Positions 18,377-27,456 of a stretch of DNA of 64,000 nt are shown here, one piece after another; the stretch's first letter is position 1, and the number at the start of each line of letters is the position of its first letter. Source of the stretch: Nitratireductor luteus (GTDB taxonomy: Bacteria > Pseudomonadota > Alphaproteobacteria > Rhizobiales > Rhizobiaceae); assembly GCF_026162365.1 (NCBI RefSeq), contig NZ_JAOANW010000008.1, positions 275,038-339,037 of the forward strand, read 5' to 3'. The translations under genes were made by a program, and so were the position numbers. A model generated the notes under the pieces. The model was not told the origin of the DNA. It saw only the letters and a list, made by a program, of their open reading frames with translations, and did not search any database.

Positions 18377-19410
18377 TAAGCCAACTCCTTGACCGTGCCG
18401 GCACGGGTTTGGCCAGCGCGGTGCTGATTATCCGCGATGAGCATGCGTCGATCCTGCGCAAGCCAGAGCTTGACCGTTAGACCGCCGGCGGCATCGCCTT
18501 CCGGCTCGAAATTGCGGGTTTCGACGAGTTCCAACTCCGCTTCGCGCAGCCATTCGCCAATCTGGCCGTCACCGAAGCCAAGCCGCACATGCGCATGTTC
18601 CTCGCGCAGGAACTCCAGCGCATGCGGAGCGAAATCCACAATGACAAGCTTGCCCGCCGGACGCAGCAGCTTCGCCGCCTCGCGAATAGCCAGCCCCGGC
18701 TCCTCCAGGTAGTGCAGCACCTGATGAAGCGTCACCAGATCGTGCGAGTCGCGATCCACCGGCGGCGCATAGACGTTGCCGAGGCGCACCTGGGCATGGG
18801 TAATGCCGGCGCGCTCCAGCTTGGCGCGGGCGACCGCCAGCATTTCCCGTGAAAGGTCGACGCCAATGCCGCGCCGGTAAAGCGGCGCGAACAGCTCCAG
18901 CAGGCGGCCGGTGCCGGTCCCCAGATCGGCCATCGACTGGAACGGTCTTTCGCCGACCAGCGCCTTGAGCTCGGCTTCCACCGCCGCATCGGGAACATGC
19001 AGGGAGCGGATTTGATCCCAGCTTGCCGCATTGGCCGCGAAATATTCCGCCGCTCTTTCCTCTCGGCGCTGTTTGATCGCCTCCAGCCGTTCGAGATCAC
19101 GGTCCGTGACCGGGTCCGTACGGTCGATACGCGCCACGACGCCATCCACGAACTCGCGCGCGGCGTCGGACTCGGAAAGCCGGAAATAGGCCCAGGTCCC
19201 CTCCTGATACCGCACGATCAAGTCCGCCTCCAAGAGCAGCTTGAGATGCCGCGAGACCCGCGGCTGCGACTGGTCGAGAATCTCCGTCAGATCGGAAACC
19301 GTCAGATCGCCATGCGAAAGCAGGACGAGAATGCGCAGCCGGCTGGGCTCGGCCGCCGCCTTGAGGATATCGACCATAAGGTCGAGCTGAACTGTCGGGC
19401 GTGTAAGCAT
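18376..19410 (-). CDS. sahR: SahR: ArsR-family regulator fused to a SAM-methyltransferase-like domain
   Basis: Predicted 344-residue protein. Residues 1-95 are an ArsR winged helix (EPSRLRILVLLSHGDLTVSD, recognition helix QSQPRVSRHLKLL). Residues about 130-300 are a class I methyltransferase fold with the nucleotide motif MADLGTGTGRLL (160-171) and LVIVDFAPH. This domain order, together with metF in the same operon, matches SahR, the repressor of SAM-cycle genes that is released by S-adenosylhomocysteine (established for Proteobacteria). The start at 19410 follows an AGGCGC stretch. Self-regulation is likely because an operator-like palindrome lies just upstream. Confidence 0.88.
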   Translation of the reverse strand: MLTRPTVQLDLMVDILKAAAEPSRLRILVLLSHGDLTVSDLTEILDQSQPRVSRHLKLLLEADLIVRYQEGTWAYFRLSESDAAREFVDGVVARIDRTDPVTDRDLERLEAIKQRREERAAEYFAANAASWDQIRSLHVPDAAVEAELKALVGERPFQSMADLGTGTGRLLELFAPLYRRGIGVDLSREMLAVARAKLERAGITHAQVRLGNVYAPPVDRDSHDLVTLHQVLHYLEEPGLAIREAAKLLRPAGKLVIVDFAPHALEFLREEHAHVRLGFGDGQIGEWLREAELELVETRNFEPEGDAAGGLTVKLWLAQDRRMLIADNQHRAGQTRAGTVKELA

Positions 19411-19426
19411 GCGCCTCTCCGAAAAG

Positions 19427-19446
19427 ATATAAAGATATGTTTATAT
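19427..19446. promoter_or_regulatory. SahR operator upstream of sahR-metF
   Basis: The 20-base element ATATAAAGATATGTTTATAT has perfect 7-bp arms, ATATAAA (19427-19433) and TTTATAT (19440-19446), around GATATG. It ends 17 bases before the sahR start. AT-rich palindromes of ATATAAAGATAT type are what I recall for SahR sites in SAM-cycle promoters. Position and symmetry fit autorepression; binding is inferred. Confidence 0.75.
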
Positions 19447-19615
19447 GGATACTGAACTCTTGGCAAGAGCCACCCCGAAAACCCATCTTGCCTGGAGGTG
19501 TTCCCAAAAATCGGGGACCGGTTTTCAGGATTCGGAATAAAAAGCTGGATCGGGGCAGCGACTCAACGAAATGTCACCCCTGATCCAGTCGTCGGCAACG
19601 GAGGATGGATTCGGA

Positions 19616-19933
19616 ATGCCTGTTTCGACAAATCGCCAGCGCGCTGTAGGCAAGGCCCTGACCATGCTGCTTCCGCGAGCGCCCTATGCCGATACCGAGA
19701 AGATCCGCGCCGCCGCCAACGACCGCAAGCTGCGCGGCCTCCCGGCATCCATAGCGGTATGGATCGCCACGATCGCCCATGTGCGCCATGAACACACCGA
19801 TTACGATACGCTTCTGAAGGAAGGCTATGACCGCGACGCGGCACGCTTCTTCGTGCTCGGCGACATCAACGAAACCCTGACCCACTGGCGTGCCACACGG
19901 CTCCTGGAGCCTGACGACGAGGAAGTTGAATAG
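19616..19933 (+). CDS. DUF2293 domain protein
   Basis: Predicted 105-residue protein. The conserved block is LPASIAVWIATIAHVRHEHT followed by DYDTLLKEGYDRDAARFFV and a tail DINETLTHWRATR, which I recognise as DUF2293, a domain of unknown function frequent in Alphaproteobacteria. The start MPVSTNRQRAV at 19616 has GGAGG about 11 bases upstream; an in-frame ATG at 19571 is possible but sits in an inverted repeat (CTGGATC at 19543, GATCCAG at 19582). It is probably monocistronic, divergent from sahR. No membrane or export signal is present. Confidence 0.75.
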   Translation: MPVSTNRQRAVGKALTMLLPRAPYADTEKIRAAANDRKLRGLPASIAVWIATIAHVRHEHTDYDTLLKEGYDRDAARFFVLGDINETLTHWRATRLLEPDDEEVE

Positions 19934-19982
19934 TGTCGCAGCCGGCCATTCGGGGCCGCCACGGCCCGAATATCAGCAGGTC

Positions 19983-21170
19983 CTACATCATGCGCAACAG
20001 CGCGCCGCCGATGGAATAGCCCGCGCCGAAGGCGCACAGCAGGCCGAAATCGCCCTCATGCATGTCTTCATGATTCTCGTGAAGAGCTATGATGGCGCCG
20101 GCCGCAGCCGTGTTGCCTAGCCGCTCCAGCACCGTAGGTGCACGATCCTGTCCCACATCCTTGCCGAAGGCCAGCTTGAGGATCATCGCGTTCATGCGCG
20201 CGTTGGCCTGGTGCAGCCAGAAGCGGCGCATCGTATTGGGCGTATGCCCGTGTTCGGCCAGAAAATCGACGATGAACTGATGGCCGGCGACGGTCACTTC
20301 CTTGAAGACCTTGTTGCCGACCTGCTTGATCATGTTGCCTTCCATTTCGAGAATGGAGACGTCATCCTGCGACAACCGGCTCAGAAAGCCGAAATTGGTG
20401 CGGATACTGTTGGAGAACTGGGTCCAGCCCCGCGTGTCGACGATTTCGAAGCGGCCGGGCCGGCTTTCGCCCTCACCCAGCGCCTCGACCAGCATCGCCA
20501 CCGATGCGTCGCCGAAGATGAAATGCGTCTGCCGGTCCCGGAAATTGAGATGGCCGGTGATGAGTTCCGGCGTCACCACCAGCACCTTCCGGTGCGCGCC
20601 CGAGCGCACGAGATTTGCCGCCACATGCAAGGCGGCCACCGCCGACGAGCAGCCAAGCCCCATATCGAACGCCGCCCCGCCGGTGCCCAGCGCCTGCTGG
20701 ATCTCGATGGCCAGCGCCGGATAGGGTCGCTGATGATGTGAGGCTGCGCAGATTACCAAGTCGACGTCGCCTGCCGCCGCCCCCGCGTGGACCAGCGCCT
20801 TTTGCGCCGCCTTCACCCCGAACTCTGCCATGACCGACAATTCGTCGTCGGCGCGCGCCGGGATGTTGGGCGCCATGCGCTCGGCATCGAGGATACCCTC
20901 GCGCTCGTAGACATGCCGGGTCCTAATACCCGAAGCGTTCACGATGAAATCGGCGTCCGAGCGGGGCAGCGGCGGCTCGCCGCGCGCCGCACGCGCCGTA
21001 TTCTCCCGGTCGACCCAGATATTGAACGTCTCGACCAGCTCCTCGTTGGAGATCGAAGACTGGGGAATCTCGACGCCGATACCGCCCACGCACACCTTCT
21101 GGGGAAGTTGCCTGGGTGGGGCCGCCAGGGCGAAATCATGCCCATCGCGCTCGCTCGTACGCCGTAACAT
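19983..21170 (-). CDS. Beta-ketoacyl-ACP synthase III-like protein (long FabH homologue)
   Basis: Predicted 395-residue thiolase-fold condensing enzyme with the full KAS III triad: Cys174 in GLGCSS, His320 in FWLHQAN and Asn353 in RLGNTAAAG. It is about 70 residues longer than housekeeping FabH (near 320), with an N-terminal extension and a 20-30 residue insertion around residues 50-75 (DRENTARAARGEPPL). Long homologues of this sort in proteobacteria can use medium-chain acyl-CoA as primer (known for a Pseudomonas example); whether this one does is unknown. A hydrophilic N-terminal piece upstream of CVGGIGVEIPQ makes the exact start uncertain. It stands alone between DUF2293 and ettA. Confidence 0.85.
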   Translation of the reverse strand: MLRRTSERDGHDFALAAPPRQLPQKVCVGGIGVEIPQSSISNEELVETFNIWVDRENTARAARGEPPLPRSDADFIVNASGIRTRHVYEREGILDAERMAPNIPARADDELSVMAEFGVKAAQKALVHAGAAAGDVDLVICAASHHQRPYPALAIEIQQALGTGGAAFDMGLGCSSAVAALHVAANLVRSGAHRKVLVVTPELITGHLNFRDRQTHFIFGDASVAMLVEALGEGESRPGRFEIVDTRGWTQFSNSIRTNFGFLSRLSQDDVSILEMEGNMIKQVGNKVFKEVTVAGHQFIVDFLAEHGHTPNTMRRFWLHQANARMNAMILKLAFGKDVGQDRAPTVLERLGNTAAAGAIIALHENHEDMHEGDFGLLCAFGAGYSIGGALLRMM

Positions 21171-21406
21171 ATTGAATAGCCCGTTCTACACTCGTCCGGA
21201 ATCATGCGTGATGGCATAAATACCAAGCTGCCGGCCACCATCCCCCCACCACATTCGATACTATGTCGCAACCCCTAATGGAATGCGAACAAGGCGGTTT
21301 CCGGTCAACTTTTGTCTGGAGGGAACACGATGGCGTGTAGCTGGCGAGGCCGAAACGGCCTCATCTTTCGCACGCCATGGCGCCAACTGGATGCGCCGCC
21401 TCCAAT

Positions 21407-23056
21407 TTACCGCGTCAAAGGCTTGTACGTCACCCGCTTCGGGTTGACGCTTTCCGGTCCCAGCCGGCGTACCTTGTCTGCTTCGTAGTCTTCGAAGTTG
21501 CCCTCGAACCATTCCACATGGCTGTCGCCTTCGAAAGCCAGGATGTGGGTGGCCAGGCGGTCGAGGAACATGCGGTCATGCGAGATGATGACGGCGCAGC
21601 CGGCGAAGTTTTCCAGCGCGTCTTCCAGCGCGGCCAGCGTCTCCGTGTCGAGGTCGTTGGTCGGCTCGTCGAGCAGCAGCACGTTGCCGCCCTCCTTCAG
21701 GAGCTTGGCCATGTGGACGCGGTTGCGCTGTCCGCCCGACAGCGTTCCCACCTTTTGCTGCTGGTCGCCGCCCTTGAAATTGAAGGACGAGCAATAGGCC
21801 CGGCTGTTGATCTCGTATTTGCCCAGCTTGAGGATGTCATTACCGCCCGAAATCTCTTCCCACACGGTCTTGTCCGGATTGAGGGAGTCGCGGCTCTGGT
21901 CGACATAGCCGAGCTTCACCGTCTCGCCGATGCGGATTTCACCGCTGTCGGGTTTGTCCTGCCCGGTGATCATTCGGAACAGCGTCGTCTTGCCCGCGCC
22001 GTTGGGACCGATCACGCCGACGATACCGCCGGGCGGCAGCTTGAACTCCAACCCGTCGATCAGCAGGTGATCGCCATAGCCTTTGGTCAGACCTTCGGCC
22101 TCGATCACCACATTGCCTAGCCGCTCGCCCGACGGAATGACGATCTGCGCGTCGCCCGGCCGGCGGTCGGCGGCCGACCGGACCAACTCGTCATAAGCCC
22201 GGATGCGCGCCTTCGATTTGGCCTGGCGCGCCTTGGGGCTGGCGGCCATCCACTCGCGCTCGCGCTCCAGCGCCTTCTGCCGTGAAGCTTCCTCACGGCC
22301 TTCCTGCTTCATGCGTTTGGCCTTGGCTTCCAGATAGGCCGTGTAATTACCCTCGTAAGGGATGCCCCGTCCGCGGTCGAGCTCCAGGATCCACCCCGTC
22401 ACATTGTCGAGGAAGTAGCGGTCGTGGGTGATGATCATCACGGCGCCGGGATATTCGCGCAGGTGCTTTTCGAGCCAGGCTGTGGTCTCGGCGTCCAGGT
22501 GGTTGGTGGGCTCGTCCAGAAGCAGGAGATCGGGTTGGCGCAGCAGAAGCTGGCACAACGCCACGCGGCGCTTTTCGCCGCCCGACAGATTGACGACATT
22601 GGCATCGGCCGGCGGGCAGCGCAGGGCTTCCATCGCCATCTCCACCTGCGAATCCAGATCCCACAGGTTCTGGCTATCGATCTTGTCCTGGAGCGCGGAG
22701 GCTTCCTCGGCCGTTTCGTCCGAGTAGTTCATCATCAGTTCGTTGTAGCGGTCGAGGATCGCCTTCTTGTGGGCGACGCCTTCCATCACATTGCCCATCA
22801 CGTCGAGCGCCGGGTCGAGTTGCGGTTCCTGGGGCAGGTAGCCACAGGTCGCCCCCTCGGCGAGCCATGCTTCGCCGGTGAACTCCTTGTCGAGCCCGGC
22901 CATGACCCGCAGAACGGTCGACTTGCCCGCGCCATTGGGGCCCAGGATACCGATCTTGGCATCGGGGTAGAAGGAAAGATGAACGTTCTCCAGCACCTTC
23001 TTGGCGCCGTAGGCTTTGTTCAGCCCGGACATGTGGTAGATGAATTGGCGTGCCAT
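21407..23056 (-). CDS. ettA: Energy-dependent translational throttle protein EttA (ABC-F ATPase)
   Basis: Predicted 549-residue cytoplasmic protein with two ABC domains and no membrane part. Walker [10 protein letters not shown] occurs near residue 39 and GPNGAGKTT near 351; signatures are [11 protein letters not shown] and [12 protein letters not shown]; Walker B is [11 protein letters not shown] and [11 protein letters not shown]. The start [17 protein letters not shown] and the arm region between the domains match EttA, which binds the ribosomal E site and gates initiation according to ATP/ADP ratio. Length equals the family standard (about 550). It is monocistronic as far as seen. A weak hairpin GAGGCC/GGCCTC lies at about 21346-21362, downstream of the stop. 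Confidence 0.96.
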   Translation of the reverse strand: MARQFIYHMSGLNKAYGAKKVLENVHLSFYPDAKIGILGPNGAGKSTVLRVMAGLDKEFTGEAWLAEGATCGYLPQEPQLDPALDVMGNVMEGVAHKKAILDRYNELMMNYSDETAEEASALQDKIDSQNLWDLDSQVEMAMEALRCPPADANVVNLSGGEKRRVALCQLLLRQPDLLLLDEPTNHLDAETTAWLEKHLREYPGAVMIITHDRYFLDNVTGWILELDRGRGIPYEGNYTAYLEAKAKRMKQEGREEASRQKALEREREWMAASPKARQAKSKARIRAYDELVRSAADRRPGDAQIVIPSGERLGNVVIEAEGLTKGYGDHLLIDGLEFKLPPGGIVGVIGPNGAGKTTLFRMITGQDKPDSGEIRIGETVKLGYVDQSRDSLNPDKTVWEEISGGNDILKLGKYEINSRAYCSSFNFKGGDQQQKVGTLSGGQRNRVHMAKLLKEGGNVLLLDEPTNDLDTETLAALEDALENFAGCAVIISHDRMFLDRLATHILAFEGDSHVEWFEGNFEDYEADKVRRLGPESVNPKRVTYKPLTR

Positions 23057-23279
23057 GAGGCTCGTCGCGCTCCGTCTATGAGGGGTGAATGGTAGATGGC
23101 GAATAGTGAACGGTCAGAAAGTTGGCGTGCACCAACAGGCCGGGACGCAAGTCCGCCGGCCGCTGCGCATCATCAACTAGTCACCATTCACTGTTCACCA
23201 TACGGATTTCGCCCGCGTATGTAGGCGAAACGCGCGCTGGGAGCAATGCGCGTCGGCACCTTCAACAGGAGACGTCCCC

Positions 23280-24209
23280 TTGCCCTTCGCCTCCCCCAAA
23301 ACCCTGCCAACGCCGAGCGGTACGCAACTCACGCTTTATATGCAGCACGCCAAGCGCAGGCCCCGCGCGGTCGTGCAGGTCAATCACGGCCTCGCCGAGC
23401 ACGCCGGCCGCTATGCGCGCTTTGCCGATTTTCTCGCAGGGCAAGGTTTCCACGTCTACGCGCACGATCACCGGGGGCACGGGGCGACCCGTGCGCCTGG
23501 TGCGCCCAAAGGCTCCTTCGGCCCCGGCCCGTCCGCCAGCATCGTCGTCGCCGACGTCCTCGCCGTCCATGAGGCTATCGCGGCCGACCACCCCGGCCTT
23601 CCGGTCATCCTCTTCGGCCATTCCATGGGCGCGCAGATCGCTCTAAACTTCCTTTCCGCCCATCCCAAGCGCTGCGCCGGGGCGGCCATCTGGAACGCTC
23701 CGCTCGCCACCGCGCTGGAAGCCAGGGCCGGAAAGCTGGTACTCGCCTGGGAGCGTTTCAGGCTGGGGTCCGACGTCCCTTCGCGCATCATGCCCCGCCT
23801 CACCTTCTCCGCCTGGACCAAGGCCGTACCGGACGCCGTCACCCCCTTCGACTGGCTATCGCGCGATCCGAAGGAGGTGCGGAAGTATATCGAGGACCCC
23901 GATTGCGGATGGCTGCCGACGGTCGACATGTGGCGCGATATCTTCGACTTCAATCTCAAGATCGCGGCCGCCGACGCCTTCGCACAGGTGCGGCGGACCA
24001 TGCCGGTCCAACTTGTGGGCGGCGGCGCGGACCCTTCCACCAAAGGCGGCACCGTCATGCGCCGCCTCGAAAGACGCCTGCATCGGGAAGGCTTTTCGAA
24101 TCTGGAAACAAGGATTTACGAGCAGGCCCGCCACGAAACTCTCAACGAGGTCAACCGCGAGAAGGCGATGGCAGATTTCGCCGGTTGGGCCAAGAAAATC
24201 GCAGGCTGA
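23280..24209 (+). CDS. Alpha/beta hydrolase, monoacylglycerol lipase/lysophospholipase family
   Basis: Predicted 309-residue serine hydrolase. Nucleophile Ser115 lies in FGHSMGAQIA; the oxyanion segment NHGLAEHAGRY (35-45) and AHDHRGHGAT (61-70) are typical of the monoglyceride lipase/PldB group; the acid is probably the Asp in GGGADPST and the base His in QARHETLNE near the C terminus. The start is TTG at 23280 with AGGAG eight bases upstream; no ATG gives a comparable N terminus. It acts on lysolipids or monoacylglycerols by family. No signal peptide, so cytoplasmic. The upstream 220 bases hold degenerate GAATGGT/ACCATTC repeats. Confidence 0.87.
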   Translation: MPFASPKTLPTPSGTQLTLYMQHAKRRPRAVVQVNHGLAEHAGRYARFADFLAGQGFHVYAHDHRGHGATRAPGAPKGSFGPGPSASIVVADVLAVHEAIAADHPGLPVILFGHSMGAQIALNFLSAHPKRCAGAAIWNAPLATALEARAGKLVLAWERFRLGSDVPSRIMPRLTFSAWTKAVPDAVTPFDWLSRDPKEVRKYIEDPDCGWLPTVDMWRDIFDFNLKIAAADAFAQVRRTMPVQLVGGGADPSTKGGTVMRRLERRLHREGFSNLETRIYEQARHETLNEVNREKAMADFAGWAKKIAG

Positions 24210-24297
24210 GGCTTAATTGGGGCTTTCGCCTGCCGCTGGCCGGCGGCCCCGGCATTTGATACGCACTCCTGACCGTTCATCAAAGGGCACATCCGCA

Positions 24298-25473
24298 ATG
24301 TCGCATCCACCGCTAAAAGGCATCCGCGTCATCGAGCTGGCGCGCATTCTTGCCGGCCCCTGGGCCGGACAGGTGCTGGCCGATCTCGGCGCGGATGTCA
24401 TCAAGGTAGAGAATCCGGATGGCGGCGATGACACCCGCAGATGGGGTCCGCCCTTTGTCGAGGGGGCTGAAGGCGAAAATCTTTCCGCCGCCTACTACCA
24501 TTCCACCAATCGCGGCAAACGCTCCGTCGCATTGGATTTCAGCCAGGAGGAAGGGCGGCAATCCCTGCTCAAGCTGGTCGCCACGGCCGACGTGCTGATC
24601 GAGAATTTCAAGGTCGGCGGGCTCAAGAAATACGGCCTCGACTACGAGACACTGAGGAAAACCAACCCGCGCCTCGTCTATTGCTCCATCACCGGCTTCG
24701 GGCAAACAGGCCCCTACGCCTCGCGCGCGGGCTACGATTTCATCATTCAGGGTATGTCCGGCCTCATGTCGATCACGGGTGCGCCGGGCGGCGAACCGCA
24801 GAAGGTCGGCGTCGCCGTCAGCGATCTCTTCACCGGCCTCTACTCGGTCATCGCTATCCAGGCGGCGCTGCGTCATGCCGAAGCCACCGGCGAAGGCCAG
24901 TATATCGACATGGCCCTGTTCGACAGTCAGGTATCGGTTCTTGCCAACCAGGCCCTGAATTACCTCATCTCAGGCCAGCCCCCGGTGCAGATGGGCAACG
25001 CCCATATGAACATCGCCCCCTACGAGGTGCTGCCGGTCAGGAACGGCCACATCATCCTCGCGGTCGGCAATGACGGACAGTTCCGACGCTTTTGCCACAT
25101 CGTCGGGCTAGACGACCTGCCGGGCGACGAACGCTTCGTCACCAACCCGGCCCGCGTGGCGAACCGTGAGGCGCTGCGGAAAAGGCTCGTCGCCTGCCTG
25201 GCCGATTGGGAAAAAGCCGAGCTCCTCGGCCTGCTCGACGCCAATGCGGTGCCGGCCAGCCCCATCAACAATATCGAGGAAACCTTCAACGACCCCCAGA
25301 CGCTGGCGCGCGGCATGAAGCTGGAGCTTGATGACGGCCACGGCACCGTGCTTCCCTCGGTGCGCGCACCCATGGCCTTTTCGGGCACGCCGCTCGCCTA
25401 CGAACGGCCGAGCCCGCGCCTGGGCGAACACACGAACGAAATCCTGGCGGAACTGGAAGAGGACAAGTCATGA
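24298..25473 (+). CDS. CaiB/BaiF family (class III) CoA-transferase
   Basis: Predicted 391-residue enzyme. The N terminus LKGIRVIELARILAGPWAGQ and LADLGADVIKVENPDGGDD are hallmarks of family III CoA-transferases, as are SVALDFSQEEGRQ and LIENFKVGGL. The catalytic Asp is probably in YIDMALFDSQVSV near residue 200. These enzymes move CoA between organic acids (oxalate/formate, succinate/itaconate and others). It overlaps the next gene by 4 bases (ATGA), so substrate identity is likely tied to that ThDP enzyme. The start at 24298 was chosen over a frame beginning at 24217 that adds a non-conserved basic stretch. Confidence 0.9.
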   Translation: MSHPPLKGIRVIELARILAGPWAGQVLADLGADVIKVENPDGGDDTRRWGPPFVEGAEGENLSAAYYHSTNRGKRSVALDFSQEEGRQSLLKLVATADVLIENFKVGGLKKYGLDYETLRKTNPRLVYCSITGFGQTGPYASRAGYDFIIQGMSGLMSITGAPGGEPQKVGVAVSDLFTGLYSVIAIQAALRHAEATGEGQYIDMALFDSQVSVLANQALNYLISGQPPVQMGNAHMNIAPYEVLPVRNGHIILAVGNDGQFRRFCHIVGLDDLPGDERFVTNPARVANREALRKRLVACLADWEKAELLGLLDANAVPASPINNIEETFNDPQTLARGMKLELDDGHGTVLPSVRAPMAFSGTPLAYERPSPRLGEHTNEILAELEEDKS

Positions 25474-27119
25474 AAACGGGCGGGCAACTGATCGTCGAAG
25501 CGCTGGAAGTCAACGGCGTCGACCGCATCTACAGCGTACCGGGCGAAAGCTATCTGGCCGTGCTCGACGCCCTGCACGATTCGAACATCCGCAACATCGT
25601 CTGCCGCCAGGAAGGCGGCGCTGCCATGATGGCCGATTGCCACGGAAGGCTGACCGGCAGGCCCGGCATCTGCTTCGTCACACGTGGTCCCGGCGCCACC
25701 AACGCCTCGCCCGGCATCCACATAGCCGCGCAGGACTCCAACCCGATGATCCTGTTCATCGGGCAGGTAGCGCGCGGCATAAAGGAACGCGAGGCATTCC
25801 AGGAAGTCGACTACAAGGCGTTCTACGGTTCAATCGCCAAATGGGTGGTTGAGATCGACGATGCAAGCCGAATCCCCGAACTGGTCACCCGGGCCTTTGC
25901 CGTCGCCACTTCCGGCCGGCCCGGCCCCGTCGTCGTCTCGCTGCCGGAAGACATGCTTACCGACATCGTGGAAGCCCCGGCTCCCCTGCCCGCCACCCCG
26001 GTCGAGACCGCGCCCGGTGACGCGGAGATTGCCGCCCTGCGCGGTCTTCTGGAAAACGCCCGGCGGCCCTTCGTCATCCTCGGTGGCACGCGCTGGACCG
26101 AGGATGCGGTAAAGCAGACATGCGCAGCACTAGAACGCTGGGCGCTACCTGCCGGCTGCTCCTTCCGCCGCCAATCGCTCTGCGACCAGATGCACCCTTC
26201 CTATACCGGCGACATCGGCATCGGCATCAATCCCAAGATTGGCCAATATATCAAGGACGCCGACGTCGTACTCCTGATCGGTTGCCGCTTCGGCGAGATG
26301 CCTTCATCCGACTACACGCTGCTCAAGAGCCCCTACCCGGACCAGAAGCTGGTTCACGTCTACCCCGATCCGCACGAACTTGGTCGCGTCTACCGCCCGA
26401 CACTCGCCATCAACGCGACGCCGGCCGCCTTTGCCGAAGCCTTTTCTCGCCTTGTGCCGTCCTCCGCTCCTGCCTGGGCCGACCAGACCGCCGAACTGCA
26501 TCAGGCCTATCTCGATTGGTCCACGCCGCCTGAAAAAGGCGTCGGCAACGTGCATATGGGCCGCATCATGGCATGGCTCGAGGAACAGCTGCCGGAAGAT
26601 GCCGTCATCTGCAACGGCGCGGGCAATTACGCGACCTGGGTCCATCGCTATCACCGCTTCCGCCGCTACAACACGCAGGCCGCCCCCACCTCCGGTTCTA
26701 TGGGCTACGGAACGCCGGCAGCCGTTGCCGCCAAAGACCTTTTTCCCGGGCGCCAAGTCATCGCGTTCGCCGGCGACGGATGCTTCATGATGAACGGCCA
26801 GGAATTCGCCACCGCCATGCAGTACGGCCTGCCGATCATCGTCATCGTCGTTAACAACGGTACCTTCGGCACCATCCGCATGCACCAGGAGCGCGAATAT
26901 CCCGGTCGCGTCTCTGGCACGGACCTGAAGAACCCGGATTTCGCGGCGCTCGCCCGCGCCTATGGCGGCCATGGCGAAACAGTCGAGGAAACCGCCGATT
27001 TCGCCCCCGCCTTCGAGCGCGCTCGCGCCAGCGGCAAGCCGGCCCTTATCGAGATCAAGCTCGACGCGGAAGCGATCACGCCGACCAAGACGCTGACGGA
27101 GATCAGGGAGAAGCGGTAG
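25470..27119 (+). CDS. Thiamine diphosphate-dependent enzyme of the acetolactate synthase family
   Basis: Predicted 549-residue three-domain ThDP enzyme. Catalytic Glu48 is in CRQEGGAAMMA; the C-terminal cofactor motif starts GDGCFMMNGQEF and ends NNGTFG. The N-terminal domain VDRIYSVPGESYLAVLDAL is typical of AHAS-like proteins of unknown reaction. It is not the biosynthetic IlvB (the quinone/FAD region is poorly matched and no ilvN follows) and does not look like oxalyl-CoA decarboxylase, which starts differently. Tight coupling to the CoA-transferase suggests a joint pathway on a 2-oxo or CoA-activated acid (inference). Confidence 0.88.
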   Translation: MKTGGQLIVEALEVNGVDRIYSVPGESYLAVLDALHDSNIRNIVCRQEGGAAMMADCHGRLTGRPGICFVTRGPGATNASPGIHIAAQDSNPMILFIGQVARGIKEREAFQEVDYKAFYGSIAKWVVEIDDASRIPELVTRAFAVATSGRPGPVVVSLPEDMLTDIVEAPAPLPATPVETAPGDAEIAALRGLLENARRPFVILGGTRWTEDAVKQTCAALERWALPAGCSFRRQSLCDQMHPSYTGDIGIGINPKIGQYIKDADVVLLIGCRFGEMPSSDYTLLKSPYPDQKLVHVYPDPHELGRVYRPTLAINATPAAFAEAFSRLVPSSAPAWADQTAELHQAYLDWSTPPEKGVGNVHMGRIMAWLEEQLPEDAVICNGAGNYATWVHRYHRFRRYNTQAAPTSGSMGYGTPAAVAAKDLFPGRQVIAFAGDGCFMMNGQEFATAMQYGLPIIVIVVNNGTFGTIRMHQEREYPGRVSGTDLKNPDFAALARAYGGHGETVEETADFAPAFERARASGKPALIEIKLDAEAITPTKTLTEIREKR

Positions 27120-27151
27120 AAGGGTCGGCTGCCGATTACCGGCAACGCAGG

Positions 27152-27313
27152 CTAGGTGCGGGAACGCGCGTCAAGCGCGGCACCGATCCCCGCGTCGATG
27201 GCAATGCCGACACCAACGCCCACCGCAAGGTCGTCGGATGCCGCTCCCAGAGCAGCCCCGACGCCTGTGCCTATGGCGATCCACAGGCCCATGGGAGAGA
27301 ACGGCTTGTCCAT
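27152..27313 (-). CDS. Small glycine-zipper membrane protein (53 residues)
   Basis: The frame MDKPFSPMGLWIAIGTGVGA continues as a strongly Gly/Ala-rich hydrophobic segment with GxxxG spacing and ends AALDARSRT. Short proteins of this build are common in Rhizobiales; they are probably packed single or paired helices. The ATG at 27313 is chosen over an upstream frame that would run through a non-conserved arginine-rich stretch. It is convergent with the ThDP enzyme (33 bases) and divergent from mntH. Function unknown. Confidence 0.65.
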   Translation of the reverse strand: MDKPFSPMGLWIAIGTGVGAALGAASDDLAVGVGVGIAIDAGIGAALDARSRT

Positions 27314-27425
27314 GATTTGAAAGCATGGCAACCGGCCACCGGGTTGCAAGGCGGTTCCCCGCTGCGGCGCAACCGCTGCGTCGATGCGCACACTTGCGCA
27401 TCGTCTTCCCAAGCGATAACGCACT

Positions 27426-27454
27426 TGAAAATCATTTGCAAAAAGCATTTTTCA
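27426..27454. promoter_or_regulatory. A/T-rich dyad upstream of the mntH remnant
   Basis: In otherwise GC-rich DNA, a 29-base stretch has outer arms TGAAAA (27426-27431) and TTTTCA (27449-27454) and inner CATTTGC/GCATTT elements. Rhizobial mntH genes are controlled by the Fur-family regulator Mur at A/T-rich dyads of this kind. The match is imperfect in the centre, so this is only a candidate. Confidence 0.3.
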
Positions 27455-27456
27455 TC

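Noticed and set aside
21330..21480. Plus-strand frame beginning MACSWRGRNGLIF after an AGGG site
   Set aside because: It runs into the antisense of ettA and is arginine-rich; the GAGGCC/GGCCTC hairpin within it is better read as a structure at the ettA 3' side.
23085..23210. GAATGGT/ACCATTC-like repeats before the hydrolase gene
   Set aside because: Arms are too degenerate to define a repeat unit or an operator by eye.
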